From Ulvibacter algarum (lineage in GTDB: Bacteria; Bacteroidota; Bacteroidia; Flavobacteriales; Flavobacteriaceae), in NCBI GenBank assembly GCA_947488905.1, contig CANLBJ010000007.1:62001-126000 (forward strand): 64,000 nucleotides of DNA. The letters run 5' to 3'. Shown in pieces: positions 41,441 to 50,741 of the stretch. The notes beneath the pieces were generated by a model, which saw only the letters and a program-made list of their open reading frames with translations, made no database searches and had not been told where the DNA came from. The translations under genes and the position numbers were made by a program. How positions within the stretch are numbered: the first letter of the stretch is position 1; every line of letters begins with the position of its first letter.

Positions 41441-42238
41441 ATGAATTATCAAGAAAATCTTGCTATTATTATGGAAGCTTCATTAGAAGCTGGAAGAGAA
41501 ATAATGAAGGTATATGCAACAGATTTTAATGTAGAGTTTAAAGGAGATGATTCTCCATTGACCATTGCAGATAAAAATGCTAATGAGGTAATTAATACAT
41601 ATCTTAAACAGACAGAATTTCCTGTAATTAGTGAAGAGAATAAACAAATTGATTTTAGTGTTAGAAAAAAATGGTCTACTTGTTGGATTGTCGATCCTGT
41701 AGATGGTACAAAAGAGTTTATAAAACGTAATGGTGACTTCACTGTAAACATCGCATTAGTAGAAAACGGAAAACCTATAATGGGAGTAATTTATGTGCCT
41801 GTGACTAAGACACTTTATTTTACAAGTGATAATGGACAAAAATCTTATAAAACAGATAACGTTTCTGCAGGAATATCTACTACGGAAATTTTAAAAAATG
41901 CAACTTTGCTTTCACCATTAAAAATGAATGATGGCTTTGTAAAAGTAGTAGGGAGTCGCTCACATCTTAATGATGATACTAAGGCATTTGTAAGTGAATT
42001 AGAAAAGCATAAAGAGGTAGAGATTGTATCTAGAGGGAGTTCATTAAAATTTTGCATGATAGCAGAAGGTGCAGCACATGTTTACCCAAGATATGCACCT
42101 ACAATGGAGTGGGATACTGCAGCCGGACAAGCAATATGTCAAGGAGCAGGTGTTACAGTAATTGATGTAACCACTAACAAACCATTACAATACAATAAAG
42201 AAAATTTATTGAATCCGTATTTTATTGTTGAAGCGTAG
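41441..42238 (+). CDS. cysQ: 3'(2'),5'-bisphosphate nucleotidase CysQ
   Basis: CysQ removes the 3'-phosphate from PAP, the by-product of every sulfotransferase or PAPS reductase reaction, and can also control PAPS. The 265-residue protein belongs to the lithium-sensitive phosphatase family: DDSPLTIADKNANE, the metal site VDPVDGTKEFIKRNGDF (motif DPxDGT) and PTMEWDTAAGQAI (WDxAAG). The start at 41441 is chosen because it follows a promoter; a frame from 41405 would include the promoter itself. First gene of the operon; the DUF2061 gene overlaps its stop by one base. Confidence 0.95.
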   Translation: MNYQENLAIIMEASLEAGREIMKVYATDFNVEFKGDDSPLTIADKNANEVINTYLKQTEFPVISEENKQIDFSVRKKWSTCWIVDPVDGTKEFIKRNGDFTVNIALVENGKPIMGVIYVPVTKTLYFTSDNGQKSYKTDNVSAGISTTEILKNATLLSPLKMNDGFVKVVGSRSHLNDDTKAFVSELEKHKEVEIVSRGSSLKFCMIAEGAAHVYPRYAPTMEWDTAAGQAICQGAGVTVIDVTTNKPLQYNKENLLNPYFIVEA

Positions 42239-42660
42239 TGACAGATCCATCATATAAACGACATCTAGCAAAAACAATTACGTGGCGTTTGGTTGGTACA
42301 ATAGATACCATTATACTCTCTTGGTTAATTACAGGAAATCCTTTAACGGGTTTAAAAATAGGAATGGCCGAAGTGCTTACAAAAATGGTGCTATACTATA
42401 TACATGAGCGTGTTTGGTTTAAAATTAACTTATCTAAAAATGGTGCTATTTTAGAAAGTAAAAAACGTCATATAGCAAAAACTTTGACTTGGAGAACACT
42501 CGGTACTCTTGATACTATGTTATTATCATTTATTATTACTGGAAACCCTCTTATGGGATTGCAGATAGGTTTTACAGAGGTAATTACAAAAATGGTCTTA
42601 TATTATTTTCATGAGAGAGTTTGGTATAGAGTTGATTATGGTTTAATAAAAAGGAAATAA
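42238..42660 (+). CDS. DUF2061 membrane protein, tandem duplicate
   Basis: A 140-residue membrane protein made of two copies of the DUF2061 unit, roughly 5-62 and 75-132. Both read KRH(L/I)AKT(I/L)TWR, GT(I/L)DT, ITGNPL, G(L)xIG and KMVLYY(I/F)HERVW. Each unit has two membrane segments. The function is unknown, but the position between cysQ and cysC suggests a link to sulfate or nucleotide traffic; this is inference. It starts at the GTG overlapping the cysQ stop (TAGTG). Confidence 0.88.
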   Translation: MTDPSYKRHLAKTITWRLVGTIDTIILSWLITGNPLTGLKIGMAEVLTKMVLYYIHERVWFKINLSKNGAILESKKRHIAKTLTWRTLGTLDTMLLSFIITGNPLMGLQIGFTEVITKMVLYYFHERVWYRVDYGLIKRK

Positions 42661-42669
42661 ATTTAGACT

Positions 42670-43260
42670 ATGAAAAATATAGTGGAGCATAGATTTGAGG
42701 TTACTAGAAAAGAGCGTAATATATTAAATGGTCATAAAGGATTAGTTTTGTGGTTTACGGGGCTTTCTGGGTCTGGTAAATCTACCATTGCAAATGCACT
42801 GGAAAAAGAATTAATTTCAAAAAATATACATACCTACACTCTAGATGGTGACAATGTGAGAAAAGGATTGAACAACAATCTTACTTTTTCACCAGAGGAT
42901 AGGACAGAAAACATAAGACGCATTGCTGCCGTCTCTAAGTTGATGTTAGATGCTGGATTAGTTGTGCTTTCTGCATTTGTGTCTCCGTATTTAAAGGATA
43001 GAGAAGGAGTGAAGATAGCTGTAGAGGAAGAAAATTTTATTGAAATTTATATAAATACGCCTTTATCTGAGTGTGAAAAGAGAGATGTAAAAGGCATGTA
43101 TGCAAAGGCAAGAAAGGGAGAGATTAAAGAATTTACTGGAATCTCTGCACCCTATGAAGTGCCTGCAAGACCTGATATAGAAATTAAAACAACAGAACTT
43201 ACCATCGCAGAAAGCGTGAATAAGATTCTTAAAGAAATAGAACATAAACTAGCATTGTAA
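42670..43260 (+). CDS. cysC: adenylylsulfate kinase (APS kinase)
   Basis: CysC phosphorylates APS at the 3' position with ATP, giving PAPS. The 196-residue protein has Walker [10 protein letters not shown] (31-39), [18 protein letters not shown], the binding segment [11 protein letters not shown] and [22 protein letters not shown], all classical. Normal length for a stand-alone kinase. It is followed by cysD after one base, and all three activities (CysD, CysN, CysC) are thus encoded together. Confidence 0.97.
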   Translation: MKNIVEHRFEVTRKERNILNGHKGLVLWFTGLSGSGKSTIANALEKELISKNIHTYTLDGDNVRKGLNNNLTFSPEDRTENIRRIAAVSKLMLDAGLVVLSAFVSPYLKDREGVKIAVEEENFIEIYINTPLSECEKRDVKGMYAKARKGEIKEFTGISAPYEVPARPDIEIKTTELTIAESVNKILKEIEHKLAL

Positions 43261-43261
43261 T

Positions 43262-44167
43262 ATGAGTAAATATTATTTAAATTATCTAGATGAATTAGAA
43301 TCTGAGGCTATTTATATACTGAGGGAAGTATGGGCGCAGTTTGAAAATCCTGTAATCTTGTTTTCTGGCGGTAAAGACTCTATTTTAGTAACACACCTTG
43401 CTAAGAAAGCCTTTTATCCATCAAAGATTCCTTTTTCATTAATGCATGTAGACACAGGCCATAATTTTCCTGAAACCATTCAATTTAGAGATGATTTAGT
43501 AAAAGAGTTTGGGGTTCAATTATTAGTAGGTTCTGTACAAGAGGCTATAGATGAAGGCCGCGTGGCAGAAGAGCGAGGTAAAAATGCCACCCGTAATGTT
43601 TTACAAATAACGACTTTACTTGATGCTATAGAAAAAAATAAAGTAGATTGCGCTATAGGTGGAGGTAGACGAGATGAGGAAAAAGCAAGAGCAAAAGAAC
43701 GATTCTTTTCTCATAGAGATGACTTTGGTCAATGGGATCCTAAAAACCAAAGACCAGAACTTTGGAATATATTGAACGGAAAACATTTTGAGGGAGAGCA
43801 TTTTAGAGCATTTCCTATTAGTAACTGGACAGAAATGGATGTTTGGAATTATATACTTCGCGAAAACATAGAAGTACCATCTTTGTATTTAGCACATGAT
43901 CGAGATGTGGTTTGGCGCAGTGATAGCTGGATACCTGTTTCAGATCATTTAAAGTTAGAAGAAGGAGAGAAGATTGAAAATAAAAAGGTTCGTTTTAGAA
44001 CTTTAGGAGATATCACTATTACAGGTGGGCTAGAAAGTGAAGCAGATACATTAGAAAAAATCGTAGCAGAAGTAGCAGCAATGAAGCAAACAGAGCGCGG
44101 AAATCGTACTGATGACAAACGAAGCGAGAGTGCTATGGAAGATAGAAAGAGGCAGGGTTATTTTTAA
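43262..44167 (+). CDS. cysD: sulfate adenylyltransferase subunit 2
   Basis: CysD is the catalytic adenylyltransferase subunit that forms APS from ATP and sulfate, driven by the GTPase CysN. The 301-residue protein shows the PP-loop FSGGKDSI, AIGGGRRDEEKARAKER, and the C-terminal RFRTLGDI.TITGG segment plus ERGNRTDDKRSESAMEDRKRQGYF-like ending (key residues RTDD and MEDRKRQGYF). Length is typical. The operon order is cysC-cysD-cysN. Confidence 0.98.
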   Translation: MSKYYLNYLDELESEAIYILREVWAQFENPVILFSGGKDSILVTHLAKKAFYPSKIPFSLMHVDTGHNFPETIQFRDDLVKEFGVQLLVGSVQEAIDEGRVAEERGKNATRNVLQITTLLDAIEKNKVDCAIGGGRRDEEKARAKERFFSHRDDFGQWDPKNQRPELWNILNGKHFEGEHFRAFPISNWTEMDVWNYILRENIEVPSLYLAHDRDVVWRSDSWIPVSDHLKLEEGEKIENKKVRFRTLGDITITGGLESEADTLEKIVAEVAAMKQTERGNRTDDKRSESAMEDRKRQGYF

Positions 44168-44220
44168 TCAGCAATTTTCATTGAGTTAATATTTCCGAAT
44201 AAAAAAATTAGAATGCAAGA

Positions 44221-45474
44221 ATGATAGACAATAATCAATTATTAAGATTTACAACAGCTGGTAGTGTTGATGACGGTAAGAGTACCCTTATAGGTCGTTT
44301 ACTTTATGATAGTAAAGCAATTTTTGAAGACCAATTAGACGCAGTAGCAGCAACTAGTAAACGTAAGGGGCATGATGGTGTAGATTTAGCATTATTCACT
44401 GATGGGTTGAGAGATGAACGTGAGCAAGGAATTACTATTGATGTAGCATACCGTTATTTTACTACGCCAAAACGTAAGTTTATTATTGCAGATACTCCTG
44501 GACACATACAGTATACTCGAAACATGGTAACTGGAGCATCTACAGCAAATGCAGCATTAATACTAATTGATGCGCGCCACGGTGTTATAGAGCAAACTAA
44601 GCGGCATACTTTTATAGCTTCTTTATTACAGATACCACATGTTATTGTGTGTGTAAATAAAATGGATTTAGTGGATTATTCTGAAACTGTCTATACTGAT
44701 ATTGTATCTCAATTTGAAGAATTTTCATCTAAATTAGATGTCAAAGATGTGCGATTTTTACCAATGAGTGCCTTAGATGGTGATAATGTAGTCAACCGAA
44801 GTCAAAATATGAAATGGTTTAAAGGAGCGGCATTATTACACACCTTAGAAACGATTCATATAGGAAGTGATTTAAATAAAATAGATGCTCGTTTTCCTGT
44901 ACAAACGGTGCTAAGGCCACAACGGGAGGGTTTTATAGACTATAGAGGATACGCGGGTAGATTAGCAAGTGGAATTTTAAGACCTGGTGATGAAGTAACA
45001 GTGTTACCGTCAGGTTTTAATTCTAAGATAAAAACTTTAGATACAGAAAAAGGTTCTTTAAAAGAAGCTTATGCACCTATGTCAATATCTATTACTTTAG
45101 AAAACGATATTGATGTAAGTAGAGGGGATATGATAGTAAAGGTTAATAATCAACCAAAACCGTTGCAAGAGTTTGATGCAATGCTTTGTTGGTTACACAA
45201 TGATGCTGCAAAACCTAGAGCAAAATATACTATAGTCCATACTTCTAACGAGCAGAAAGCAATGTTGAAGAATGTTGTTTATAAAATAGATATTAATAGC
45301 TTTTCAAGAATAGAAGATGATACTTCTTTAAATATGAATGAGATTGCTCGAGTTACTGTAAAAACAACAAGGCCTTTAATGGTTGATGAATATAGAGAAA
45401 ATAGGGTTACAGGAAGTTTTATACTAATTGATGAAGCAACTCATGAAACAGTTGCAGCCGGTATGATTGTCTAA
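44221..45474 (+). CDS. cysN: sulfate adenylyltransferase subunit 1 (GTPase)
   Basis: CysN is an EF-Tu-like GTPase that couples GTP hydrolysis to APS synthesis by CysD. The 417-residue protein shows G1 GSVDDGKST, G3 DTPGH, G4 NKMD and the beta-barrel domains after residue 225. It is not fused to CysC, in line with the separate cysC gene. The 53-base gap after cysD holds a near copy (TTTCCGAAT) of the nonamer discussed in the findings. The next gene follows after 5 bases. Confidence 0.97.
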   Translation: MIDNNQLLRFTTAGSVDDGKSTLIGRLLYDSKAIFEDQLDAVAATSKRKGHDGVDLALFTDGLRDEREQGITIDVAYRYFTTPKRKFIIADTPGHIQYTRNMVTGASTANAALILIDARHGVIEQTKRHTFIASLLQIPHVIVCVNKMDLVDYSETVYTDIVSQFEEFSSKLDVKDVRFLPMSALDGDNVVNRSQNMKWFKGAALLHTLETIHIGSDLNKIDARFPVQTVLRPQREGFIDYRGYAGRLASGILRPGDEVTVLPSGFNSKIKTLDTEKGSLKEAYAPMSISITLENDIDVSRGDMIVKVNNQPKPLQEFDAMLCWLHNDAAKPRAKYTIVHTSNEQKAMLKNVVYKIDINSFSRIEDDTSLNMNEIARVTVKTTRPLMVDEYRENRVTGSFILIDEATHETVAAGMIV

Positions 45475-45479
45475 ATAAA

Positions 45480-46460
45480 ATGGAAGAAAAATTTTTAGTG
45501 TCGGGAGGTATTCCAAGAGTTTTAGGGGAGTTAATTGCTGGTCATGTTTTTAAAAAGGCAGAGCTAGCAGAAATTGATTTTTCTAACAAAACTTACACTA
45601 AGGTTTTTACTTATAAAACACCAAAAGAATATTGTTCAGATACACTACCGTCAATTACATTTGGTTGTTTTTTTACTACCGAAAATGAATTATTTATCCC
45701 AACAAGAACTGAGGTTCTTATTTTAGACAAAAACTCTTACATTGTCAAAGAAATAATCAGGGATCCATTATTTAATGATATTCATAGTGTAGTTGTTTTA
45801 AATAACCAACTTTATGTAGCGGTAACAGGTCTAGACGCAGTGTATATTTATGATTTGATTAAAAGGGAGCGAGAGGTGATAAATGTGCTAGGCAAAGATG
45901 CTTTTCATAAATATAAGCCAAGTGATAATCTTAATAAACGGGCATCTTTAAAACCTCATGAGGCACACCCTAATCAACTTTTTATTCTTAAAGGAGAAGT
46001 TTGGGTTACTAGGCTTATTGCTAAAGATGCTATTTGTATAAATGATGCGTCTAAAAGAATTAACATAGGTATTGGTTCTCCACACGATGGTATTGTAAAA
46101 GATAATTTAGTTTATTTTACTACTGTCAATGGTTATGTGGTTGTTAGTGATGCCGCTAATAATTATTCTACAAAAACAATTAAATTATCGGGATCGAAGA
46201 TTAATGAAGAAGTACCATTAGGCTGGTGTAGAGGACTTTTTGTTGGCGAAACTCATTTTTATGTGGGATTTACGCAGCTAAGAACTACAAAGCTTACAGA
46301 GAATTTAGATTGGGTAAAAACAATGCTTAAAAAGAAAGAGATTACAAATAAGCCTTTACCTACTAGAATAGAAAAGTATACTTTAAACGGTGAATATGTG
46401 TCAGAATTTAAGCTGCCTAAAGATGGTATTTATAATGTTTTTTCTATTCATAAAATTTGA
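45480..46460 (+). CDS. uncharacterised beta-propeller-like protein
   Basis: A 326-residue protein without signal peptide that I cannot place firmly. Repeated units of about 45-60 residues have the strand pattern of a beta-propeller: DIHSVVVLNNQLYVAVTG, HPNQLFILKGEVWVTRL, SPHDGIVKDNLVYFTTVNG and GWCRGLFVGETHFYVGFTQLR. These conserved His/Asp/Trp-Cys-Arg motifs resemble the DUF4915/TIGR03032 group as I recall it (low certainty). It lies 5 bases after cysN and before the polysaccharide genes, so it may take part in sulfated glycan production. Confidence 0.7.
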   Translation: MEEKFLVSGGIPRVLGELIAGHVFKKAELAEIDFSNKTYTKVFTYKTPKEYCSDTLPSITFGCFFTTENELFIPTRTEVLILDKNSYIVKEIIRDPLFNDIHSVVVLNNQLYVAVTGLDAVYIYDLIKREREVINVLGKDAFHKYKPSDNLNKRASLKPHEAHPNQLFILKGEVWVTRLIAKDAICINDASKRINIGIGSPHDGIVKDNLVYFTTVNGYVVVSDAANNYSTKTIKLSGSKINEEVPLGWCRGLFVGETHFYVGFTQLRTTKLTENLDWVKTMLKKKEITNKPLPTRIEKYTLNGEYVSEFKLPKDGIYNVFSIHKI

Positions 46461-46586
46461 TTTTGATTAGACTAGAGCTAAACTTGATATGAAAATTTTA
46501 TTTTCTTTCGAATAATTTATTTGCTGAAATATGAATTGAGTCTTTCATTTTAAATTATTCTTCAATTAAAATACTATTGTTAGTAG

Positions 46587-46594
46587 TACCTTTG
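46587..46594 (+). promoter_or_regulatory. possible -7 element TACCTTTG
   Basis: TACCTTTG fits TAnnTTTG in the 272-base gap before the gene at 46733. No TTG lies at the usual distance. The rest of the gap is A+T-rich with no visible gene. Confidence 0.35.
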
Positions 46595-46732
46595 ATAAAC
46601 TTTATGTTTTAATATTTAAGATTATTGTTATCTCTGGTACTTTCTATTGTTATAAGATAATTAAGTTTAATTTATAAGTTAATCTACATCAAGTGTCAAA
46701 TTAATCTTTTCAAGAAATTTAAAAATTAATTA

Positions 46733-48094
46733 ATGAATATTGTTATACTTGGAGGAGGCTCTTTTGGAACTGCACTTGGAAATCAAATTTCTTATAATGC
46801 CAATAATAAAGTTGTCTTGTTATTAAAAGACAAAGAGGTTGAGAAAGAGGTTAATAAACATAATACAAATTCAAAATATTATCCAAACAGAAACTTAAGC
46901 AAGCTGCTATCTGCATCAACAAACTATTCTGTTTTGAAAGACGCAGATGTTCTTTTTATAGCAGTGTCTACTGCTGTCATTCCTGAAATAATTGAAAGAA
47001 TAAAACCTGTTTTAAACCCGAGCACATTAATTGTTAATATGGCAAAAGGGATATTTGAAGAAGGGCAAACAATTGTGTCGTTTTTGCAAGAAAAGTTAGA
47101 TCACGATAATGTTATTACATTAAAGGGTGCATCTTTTAGCGCAGAAATGATTAAAAGTTCTCCAACCTTATTTACAATAGGATTCAAGCGAAAAACCCAA
47201 CTCAATATCATAGAAGAAGTAATTGAAGGTAGTTATATTTACCTAGATCATACTATTGATGTTTTTGGTGTAGAACTGTTAAGTGCTTTAAAAAATATTT
47301 ATGCTATTTTATTAGGTAATATTGACGCTAAATTTAATGCTGCAAATACGCGTTTTTTATTTTTAACAAGAGCTTTTTCTGAAATGAGAACTATTCTTAA
47401 AGCAATGGGCGGAAAAGAAGAAACGCTATTTTTAAGTTGTGGTATTGGTGATATGTCTTTATCTTCTTTGAATGATTTGAGTAGAAATCGTACCTTAGGC
47501 TTATTGATAGGAAAGGGTTTTTATAATGAATCATTACAAGAAAACACTATAGTTTTAGAAGGTGTAAAAACTTTGAAATTAATAAATGCAGTTATCTCTG
47601 AAGACTTAAAGAAAAAACTTCCTCTTTTTAAAGAATTAACTAGGTTTTTAATAGATAAAGAAGGAGATAGTTTGAAATTAAATTTCAATGACATATTTAA
47701 GAAAAACTATAAAACAGTACTGACTTACGGAACGTTTGATTTACTTCATTATGGACATATGGAGATTTTACGTAAATCAAGAGAATTGGGGGATAGACTT
47801 ATAGTTGGTCTTTCTACAGATGATTTCAATCTAAAAAAAGGTAAGGTTTGTGAGATCAACTATAAAAAGAGAAAACAATTGCTGGAGTCGTTGCCATTTG
47901 TAGATCTAGTGATTCCTGAAAAAAATTGGGATCAAAAAGTTGAAGATGTTTTAAATCATCAAGCAGATATTTTTGTAATGGGAGATGATTGGGAAGATAA
48001 ATTTGACTTTCTAAATGAACATTGTGAAGTTCTTTATTTGCCAAGAACCAAGGGGATTTCTACAACTGCGTTAAAAAAGGCTATTAAGTTTTAA
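46733..48094 (+). CDS. fused glycerol-3-phosphate dehydrogenase (GpsA) and glycerol-3-phosphate cytidylyltransferase (TagD)
   Basis: A 453-residue fusion. Residues 1-310 form a GpsA-type dehydrogenase: NAD loop GGGSFGTA (7-14), MAKGI (103-107) and the catalytic Lys187 in GVELLSALKN. Residues 327-453 form a complete TagD/GCT-type cytidylyltransferase: YGTFDLLHYGH (332-342, with the HxGH pair 339/342) and RTKGISTT (438-445). Together they would convert dihydroxyacetone phosphate to sn-glycerol 3-phosphate and then CDP-glycerol, the donor of glycerol phosphate for cell-surface polymers. No CDP-glycerol transferase gene is seen in the window. A tunnelling advantage is inference. Confidence 0.92.
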   Translation: MNIVILGGGSFGTALGNQISYNANNKVVLLLKDKEVEKEVNKHNTNSKYYPNRNLSKLLSASTNYSVLKDADVLFIAVSTAVIPEIIERIKPVLNPSTLIVNMAKGIFEEGQTIVSFLQEKLDHDNVITLKGASFSAEMIKSSPTLFTIGFKRKTQLNIIEEVIEGSYIYLDHTIDVFGVELLSALKNIYAILLGNIDAKFNAANTRFLFLTRAFSEMRTILKAMGGKEETLFLSCGIGDMSLSSLNDLSRNRTLGLLIGKGFYNESLQENTIVLEGVKTLKLINAVISEDLKKKLPLFKELTRFLIDKEGDSLKLNFNDIFKKNYKTVLTYGTFDLLHYGHMEILRKSRELGDRLIVGLSTDDFNLKKGKVCEINYKKRKQLLESLPFVDLVIPEKNWDQKVEDVLNHQADIFVMGDDWEDKFDFLNEHCEVLYLPRTKGISTTALKKAIKF

Positions 48095-48269
48095 TGTAAT
48101 TATTATAATTAAATCTCAGTACCGCTTATTGTTATATTAAAATTGTTTACAATTTACTATAGTTTTGCCTCTAGTGATTGCTAGTTATCTTACAATTGAT
48201 TGTTGTTCTAATTGCTAGAAATGCCAATCTTGTCAGTGTCTTACCTTATGTTTTCAATTAAAAAAAATG

Positions 48270-48278
48270 TATATTTGC
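48270..48278 (+). promoter_or_regulatory. promoter -7 element TATATTTGC of the polysaccharide export operon
   Basis: TATATTTG then C fits TAnnTTTGC, 42 bases before the start of the Wza-like gene. An upstream TTG is not clear. Confidence 0.6.
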
Positions 48279-48319
48279 AGTCGTTTTAATTAGTATAATT
48301 CTTGAAATAATATTTTTAA

Positions 48320-50740
48320 ATGACAGTAAAATTAAAAGCTCAATTAATTATTCTTATGTTGTTTGTTTTTACAACAAACATGCTTGTTGCTCAGGTTAAC
48401 CCTAGTGCACCTAGCGTAGAAGGGAGTGATGATAAGCAATTGTACGGATATTATCAGGAATTAAAAACTCAGGGTTATTCTGATGCGCAAATCAAGGCAT
48501 TGGCCGAATCTAAAGGTGTATCTGCAGAACAAATAGCAGATTTTGAAAATCGTATGAGCTCCTTGAACGGAACTCAAAACAAAACTTCTAGTGATGCAGA
48601 TAGCGCTTTAAATATAAAAGTTGAATCTCAAAGTGTAAATCAGAATGTAGAAACTCCTAAAAAAAGAAGTAGGATTTTTGGAATGGATTTCTTTTCAAAC
48701 TCAAATATTTCATTTTCACCTAATTTAAACTTATCGACTCCTATCAATTATAAGTTAGGACCAGGTGACGAGTTAGTCGTGTCTATTTGGGGAGCTTCAG
48801 AGAGTACATATAATCTTCCAGTTAATAGGGAAGGAGCTGTTACTATACCAAATGTAGGGCCTATACTATTAAACGGACTTACTATAGAAGATGCAACTAA
48901 GAAGATTAAGGGTAGTTTAAAAAAAATATATAATGGGTTAAATGCACCTGAAAATAGCCCTTACAGAGTAAACCTTGGTGTTTCTTTAGCTACTGTAAGA
49001 ACTGTGCAAGTAAATATTATAGGAGAGGTTAGTACTCCAGGAACTTATTCATTAAGTTCTTTATCCACTGTTTTAAACGCTCTATATGCTGCAGGAGGAC
49101 CTTCAGAGAAAGGTACATTTAGAGATATTAAATTGGTTAGAAATGGTCAAGAAACAGTTAGTTTTGATATGTATGAGTATCTAACAAAAGGTTCACAGGA
49201 AGGAAATAATGTACTTAGGGATCAGGATGTGATAATTGTAACTCCGTATTTATCTAGAATAAGTATTTCTGGAGAAGTAAAAAGACCAGGTTTGTTTGAG
49301 TTAAAACCAAATGAGACATTAAGCGACCTCCTTAGATTTACTAGTGGGTTTTCTTCTTCAGCTTATAAAGATATTGTTACTGTAGAGCGTATTTCTGGGG
49401 ATGCTAAAAGGGTTTTAGAAATAAACGTTAACAAATCTAAAACTGAGAAATTAAAAGATGGAGATCTTATTGAGGTGAAATCTATTTTAGGGGAATTTGA
49501 AAATAAGGTGCAATTAGATGGTGCTGTTTTTCGTCCTGGTATATACGAGTTAACAGAAGGATTGACAGTTTCTCAGTTAATTAATAAAGCTAATGGTGTA
49601 TTAGATAAAGCATTTCTTAGCCGAGCAATAATTTTACGCGATATTGATAAAGTTAGATCAGAAGCAATTCCTTTTTCTATCACAGAGGTTATGAATAACC
49701 CGTCTAAAGATGTTCTTTTAAAAAATAATGATGTTATAAAAATATATGATAAATATAATACCCAAGAAAAATCATATATTTCTATTTCTGGAGCAGTAAA
49801 TAGCCCCTCAAAAATTCCTTTTGTAGAGAATATTAGCGTTGAGGAGATGGTTTTAATGTCTGGTGGTTTTAGTGATGATGCTGATATTAATAATATTGAT
49901 ATTTACAGAAAAATATTAGGAGAGAGAACAGAAAAACTGGTTGAGACTATTAGTTTTAGTAGTAATGGTTTAAATGAAGTTATTGGAGAATCTAGAGATA
50001 TTATTTTGAAACCCAATGACCGAGTTTCTGTAAGATACTTGAAAGGATTTAAAGGAGAGTTATTTGTTCAAGTTAATGGTGAAGTTAATTATGCTGGTAG
50101 TTATGGTTTAGAGAATAAGAAAGTGAGAATCTCAGATGTAATCAATCTTTCAGGTGGAGTTACAGATTATGCTTTTGTTAGAGGTGCTTCACTTTCTAGA
50201 GTGAACCCTTTTTATAAAGCTGAAGCTCAAAAGCAAGTGGTTCAAGATGTGAAAGATAATTTAAGCGATGAAGATGTTGATATTAAGCTTAATAACGCTA
50301 AATCATTGCAGGTAGGAATTGATTTAGAAAAAATACTTTCCAATCCAGGTAGTAAATATGATATGATACTAAAAGATGGAGATATTGTGACAATACCTTC
50401 AATTAAAGAAACTGTTAAGGTGGAAGGAGAGGTTTTAGTTCCTTCATTGATTAGATACGACACAAGTAATAATTTAAAAGATTATATTAATAGTTCTGGA
50501 GGCTTTGCAGAAAACGCTAGAAGAGGTAAAACCTATGTAGTGTATTTAAACGGAAGTATTGCTGCTACCAAACGTTTTTTGTTTTTTAAATCTTATCCAA
50601 AATTAGAAGCAGGTGCTTTAGTGATTGTTCCAAGAAGACCAGATAGAAGTGAATCACGTTTATCTACTCAAGAAGTAATAGGTATTTCTACAGGTTTCAC
50701 AACGTTAGCTTTATTAATTCAAAATTTAACAAGCAATTAA
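48320..50740 (+). CDS. polysaccharide export protein (Wza-like) with about six SLBB repeats
   Basis: An 806-residue outer-membrane export protein with signal peptide (LIILMLFVFTTNMLVAQ). After a short helical region (35-85) comes the polysaccharide export domain (about 150-235; NYKLGPGDELVVSIWGA, NREGAVTIPNVG). Then SLBB-type units follow, each opening with a GEV/GAV-PG pattern: IIGEVSTPG, ISGEVKRPG, LDGAVFRPG, ISGAVNSPS, VNGEVNYAG and VEGEVLVPS. E. coli Wza has two or three such domains, so this one would form a longer periplasmic tube. It ends with a helix. It is followed 2 bases later by the Wzz-like gene. Confidence 0.93.
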   Translation: MTVKLKAQLIILMLFVFTTNMLVAQVNPSAPSVEGSDDKQLYGYYQELKTQGYSDAQIKALAESKGVSAEQIADFENRMSSLNGTQNKTSSDADSALNIKVESQSVNQNVETPKKRSRIFGMDFFSNSNISFSPNLNLSTPINYKLGPGDELVVSIWGASESTYNLPVNREGAVTIPNVGPILLNGLTIEDATKKIKGSLKKIYNGLNAPENSPYRVNLGVSLATVRTVQVNIIGEVSTPGTYSLSSLSTVLNALYAAGGPSEKGTFRDIKLVRNGQETVSFDMYEYLTKGSQEGNNVLRDQDVIIVTPYLSRISISGEVKRPGLFELKPNETLSDLLRFTSGFSSSAYKDIVTVERISGDAKRVLEINVNKSKTEKLKDGDLIEVKSILGEFENKVQLDGAVFRPGIYELTEGLTVSQLINKANGVLDKAFLSRAIILRDIDKVRSEAIPFSITEVMNNPSKDVLLKNNDVIKIYDKYNTQEKSYISISGAVNSPSKIPFVENISVEEMVLMSGGFSDDADINNIDIYRKILGERTEKLVETISFSSNGLNEVIGESRDIILKPNDRVSVRYLKGFKGELFVQVNGEVNYAGSYGLENKKVRISDVINLSGGVTDYAFVRGASLSRVNPFYKAEAQKQVVQDVKDNLSDEDVDIKLNNAKSLQVGIDLEKILSNPGSKYDMILKDGDIVTIPSIKETVKVEGEVLVPSLIRYDTSNNLKDYINSSGGFAENARRGKTYVVYLNGSIAATKRFLFFKSYPKLEAGALVIVPRRPDRSESRLSTQEVIGISTGFTTLALLIQNLTSN

Positions 50741-50741
50741 T

